Source: Bacteroidales bacterium UBA1035
Lineage (GTDB): Bacteria > Bacteroidota > Bacteroidia > Bacteroidales > Dysgonomonadaceae
Reading direction: 5' to 3'
Assembly: GCA_002316835.1 (NCBI GenBank)
Contig: DCEG01000027.1
Span: 1-52,253, forward strand
DNA length: 52,253 nucleotides
A program made the translations under genes and the position numbers. Below are positions 51,201-52,253 of the stretch, piece by piece; the first letter of the stretch is position 1; each line of letters starts with the position of its first letter. The notes under the pieces were generated by a model that was not told the origin of the DNA, did not search any database, and worked only from the letters and a program-made list of their open reading frames with translations.

Positions 51201-51580
51201 CAGTAGCAGAAGGAGGCGAAACCTATCAGTCTTTGTTTGAAAAAGGCAAAATTGAACCCACTCACGCTTCTCCGTGGCACTACTTCACCAACAGCTGGGG
51301 ACAAGGTGTAGTAAACGACTCCTGGGTATCTAAACTCAACTATATCGCTTTACGTGAAGTAACATTGAGCTATAGGTTGCCGCAGGCAATAGCACAGAAA
51401 TTTAGAGCAACCAACCTAAATTTATCCCTCACCGGACGTAACCTGGGTTATCTGCTCAATAACATGCCTAACGGTGAAAATCCTGAATCGGTTCGAGGCA
51501 CGTCAGTATCGGAATTCCGTGTACGTACATTCTCGCCCTTTACAGCCAATTACATGTTTACCATAAATATGGGATTTTAA
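48212..51580 (+). CDS. SusC/RagA-family TonB-dependent outer-membrane transporter
   Basis: A 1122-residue transporter. After the signal peptide comes a carboxypeptidase D-like regulatory domain (about 28-110: VRGTVTDSNNEPIIGATVVV, GTVTDFDGNYELN), then a TonB box region (ELDELVVTALGM), the plug with LQGKVAGVEIAQS, KILIRGASTL and YVVDGVILDN, and VSVLKGAAATALYGSRGLNGAVVITTK, then a 22-strand barrel ending FTANYMFTINMGF. It imports a glycan, peptide or other nutrient with its SusD partner, 29 bp downstream. The N-terminal extension is not the STN domain used for anti-sigma signalling. The ligand cannot be read from this pair alone. Confidence 0.95.
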   Translation: MKRKNLSVKGIFTLLFSVFALSISAQNLNVRGTVTDSNNEPIIGATVVVQGDVTRGTVTDFDGNYELNNVPSNGNLVISYVGLTTQTIAVNGRTTINVVLAEDTELLDELVVTALGMKRSQKALGYAMKELKGDELISNIINPVAALQGKVAGVEIAQSDGGMFGSTKILIRGASTLGKNNQPIYVVDGVILDNAISNSGDADWNQAANDYGNELKNLNPEDFATVSVLKGAAATALYGSRGLNGAVVITTKSGQGRQGLGIQVSQTFGTDYVYKQPRMQNVYGDGAMAGYVDYGTQKPDGTYYQFDNQRQFMLNADGKHTLMGDWSGLGYGPKYDGSEIEFYDKSYRPYLPVENNFKDAYNLGFNSNTNVAISGGNDKTTFYSSLGFLHNQGTLPNNDFKRLTLLTKASHNITDRVSLEATLSFANSTPRNAQPNIGEYFIDGTWSRSYDSKFLKDKYKGEHGGLASTSYGDIYGSVPGRGLWWSIYENDYRRKETSVRPGLILKIKLTDWLDFTNEGNFNYYYIRDESKELGSGYANEGGYYSTSQYTKEQTNFYSTLNALKNFGDWTIGGFLRGEYYNNTEQYSRLWTNGGLVVPGQFFIGNSKDNVGYDGYISGQKRMYSIASQFSASWADQVFVDITGRNDWSSSLVYSDGHGTFSYFYPSISGSWLVHNTLNLPDWISFMKIRGSWAQVGNDTSPYIINTAYSMATSTTNNGKTYSLELPSTVYDANLKPERKNAWEVGLDWRFFNNRINLDMAYYKENTYNQIMSIAVPYVSGISNQYVNAGNIQNKGVEIALNTVPYTSKDLEWTLDFTYTKNDNKIISLHENVADYIRLDGDVAYGNYRIGSVAKVGESYGILMSDSKKAIDEKTGLPILNWSDSRRFAYYKRSGKAEIIGSMVPDFMGSVSTGLRYKNWNLRASMDMRFGGYVASYGSRYGTAYGYTEASLKYSAPEYGGVTWTSQFDNITYNDGLIPEGVLAGGTNITQPDGSKYTVAEGGETYQSLFEKGKIEPTHASPWHYFTNSWGQGVVNDSWVSKLNYIALREVTLSYRLPQAIAQKFRATNLNLSLTGRNLGYLLNNMPNGENPESVRGTSVSEFRVRTFSPFTANYMFTINMGF

Positions 51581-51609
51581 TTGTTTGATAATTAAAAATA
51601 AACAGAACA

Positions 51610-52253
51610 ATGAAAAAAATAAAATATATCGTAACAATTTTCCTGAGTGGGTTGCTTCTCATAGCGACAAGTTGCCGTGACGATATGGCAAAAATCAACT
51701 CCAACCCCTCTCAGGTTACAGATGCCAATATTTCGTATCTTTTTGCACAGTCGGTAATCAGTTTTGAACCGAGCGGCTATCTTCTTTGGTTCTACAACGC
51801 AGCAATGACCTACAAATGGGGACAGATGGGTGTTCCAACCGGTGGCTTTACATCCACCTATACACAAACTACTGCCACAGGTGATCAAGGTTCGCAATAC
51901 ATAGCAGTATTGAAATATGCCCGCGACATTGAAAACATCCGCAACAATATAGATCCGGTAGAGGCGGCAAAATATGCTAACATGGCTGCCTGTGTGGATA
52001 TTCTAACTGTTTATCTGGGTATTTTCGATAGCGATATGTACGGGGACCGTCCTTTCACAGAAGCTGCCAGGGCACGTTACGGAGGTACATTAACCCCGAA
52101 ATACGATAAGGTATCCGACCTTTACGATTTGTGGCTCGAAACATTGGACAATGCGGCAACAACCTTAACCACATCCAAGGATCAGATATTTCCTCCAAAC
52201 CAGGATGTTGTCTATAAGGGCGACGTAGCTAAATGGGCAAAATTAGCCAATTC
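51610..52253 (+). CDS. SusD/RagB-family lipoprotein (3' partial)
   Basis: The first 214 residues of a SusD-like surface lipoprotein, cut by the window end. A lipoprotein signal ends in LLIATSC (Cys about 22). The mature start DDMAKINSNPSQV, the aromatic-rich YLLWFYNAAMTYKWGQMG, and FDSDMYGDRPFTEAARA followed by LTPKYDKVSDLYDLWLETLDNA match the SusD-like type 2 (PF12771-like) TPR fold. It caps the SusC-like barrel to capture ligand. Co-transcription is clear from the 29-bp gap. Confidence 0.9.
   Translation, partial: MKKIKYIVTIFLSGLLLIATSCRDDMAKINSNPSQVTDANISYLFAQSVISFEPSGYLLWFYNAAMTYKWGQMGVPTGGFTSTYTQTTATGDQGSQYIAVLKYARDIENIRNNIDPVEAAKYANMAACVDILTVYLGIFDSDMYGDRPFTEAARARYGGTLTPKYDKVSDLYDLWLETLDNAATTLTTSKDQIFPPNQDVVYKGDVAKWAKLAN

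Noticed and set aside
48212..52253. Assigning a glycan substrate to the SusC/SusD pair
   Set aside because: No enzymes are within the window and sequence type alone does not predict the ligand.
1..52253. A horizontally acquired island or prophage
   Set aside because: No integrase, transposase, tRNA-adjacent repeats or abrupt change in gene style was seen; most genes are core functions of the phylum.

Overview
The window reads as chromosomal DNA of an anaerobic member of the Bacteroidales (Bacteroidota). The evidence is a SusC/SusD pair at the right edge, two DUF5916 proteins, a giant alpha-2-macroglobulin-like protein, OmpH/Skp, LolA-like and BamA-like envelope genes, MeaB of the methylmalonyl-CoA (propionate) route, and many genes preceded by the Bacteroidota promoter core TAnnTTTG. 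Shine-Dalgarno sequences are mostly absent. I could not place it to genus. No rRNA, tRNA, CRISPR array, phage or insertion sequence is visible.

Layout. 1-11 kb (minus strand): the tail of an unknown plus-strand gene, then meaB, a DUF1573 protein, the alpha-2-macroglobulin-like protein and a receiver/PEP-pyruvate-binding fusion. 11-21 kb (mostly plus): a secreted protein with two TonB C-terminal domains, an operon of a TolB-like propeller protein and two tandem DUF5916 outer-membrane paralogues, a convergent AraC regulator, and a BamA/TamA-like barrel followed by a lipoprotein. 21-26.4 kb (minus): a compact operon iorA-iorB-paaK-ACT-aminotransferase, which links aryl acids, aryl-acetyl-CoA, arylpyruvates and aromatic amino acids. 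26.5-32.6 kb (minus): a Gfo/Idh/MocA oxidoreductase, pnp, a secreted EEP-family nuclease/phosphatase and pepD. 32.8-39.2 kb (plus): a membrane microprotein, OmpH-like protein, family 2 glycosyltransferase, MarC, enolase, a lipoprotein esterase and a lytic transglycosylase. 39.2-48 kb (plus): uvrA, tpx, a small membrane protein, ftsK, a LolA-like protein and trxB. 48.2 kb to the end: a SusC/RagA transporter and the start of its SusD/RagB partner, which is probably the left end of a nutrient-uptake locus.

Most of the genes are ordinary core genes. The less ordinary signals are mainly in non-coding or regulatory sequence: degenerate 7-nt-period arrays directly behind stop codons and in spacers (about 22.3, 45.95, 46.05 and 46.8 kb); an orphan promoter plus terminator unit that looks like a small RNA gene (11.01-11.15 kb); a terminator-like hairpin between the trxB promoter and its start codon; a long structured tpx leader; and a possible H-type pseudoknot against the iorA start codon. 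At protein level the notable cases are the alpha-2-macroglobulin-like protein that has lost its thioester motif, the PEP/pyruvate-binding protein that lacks phosphohistidine and catalytic domains but carries two receiver-like domains, and the recently homogenised DUF5916 pair.
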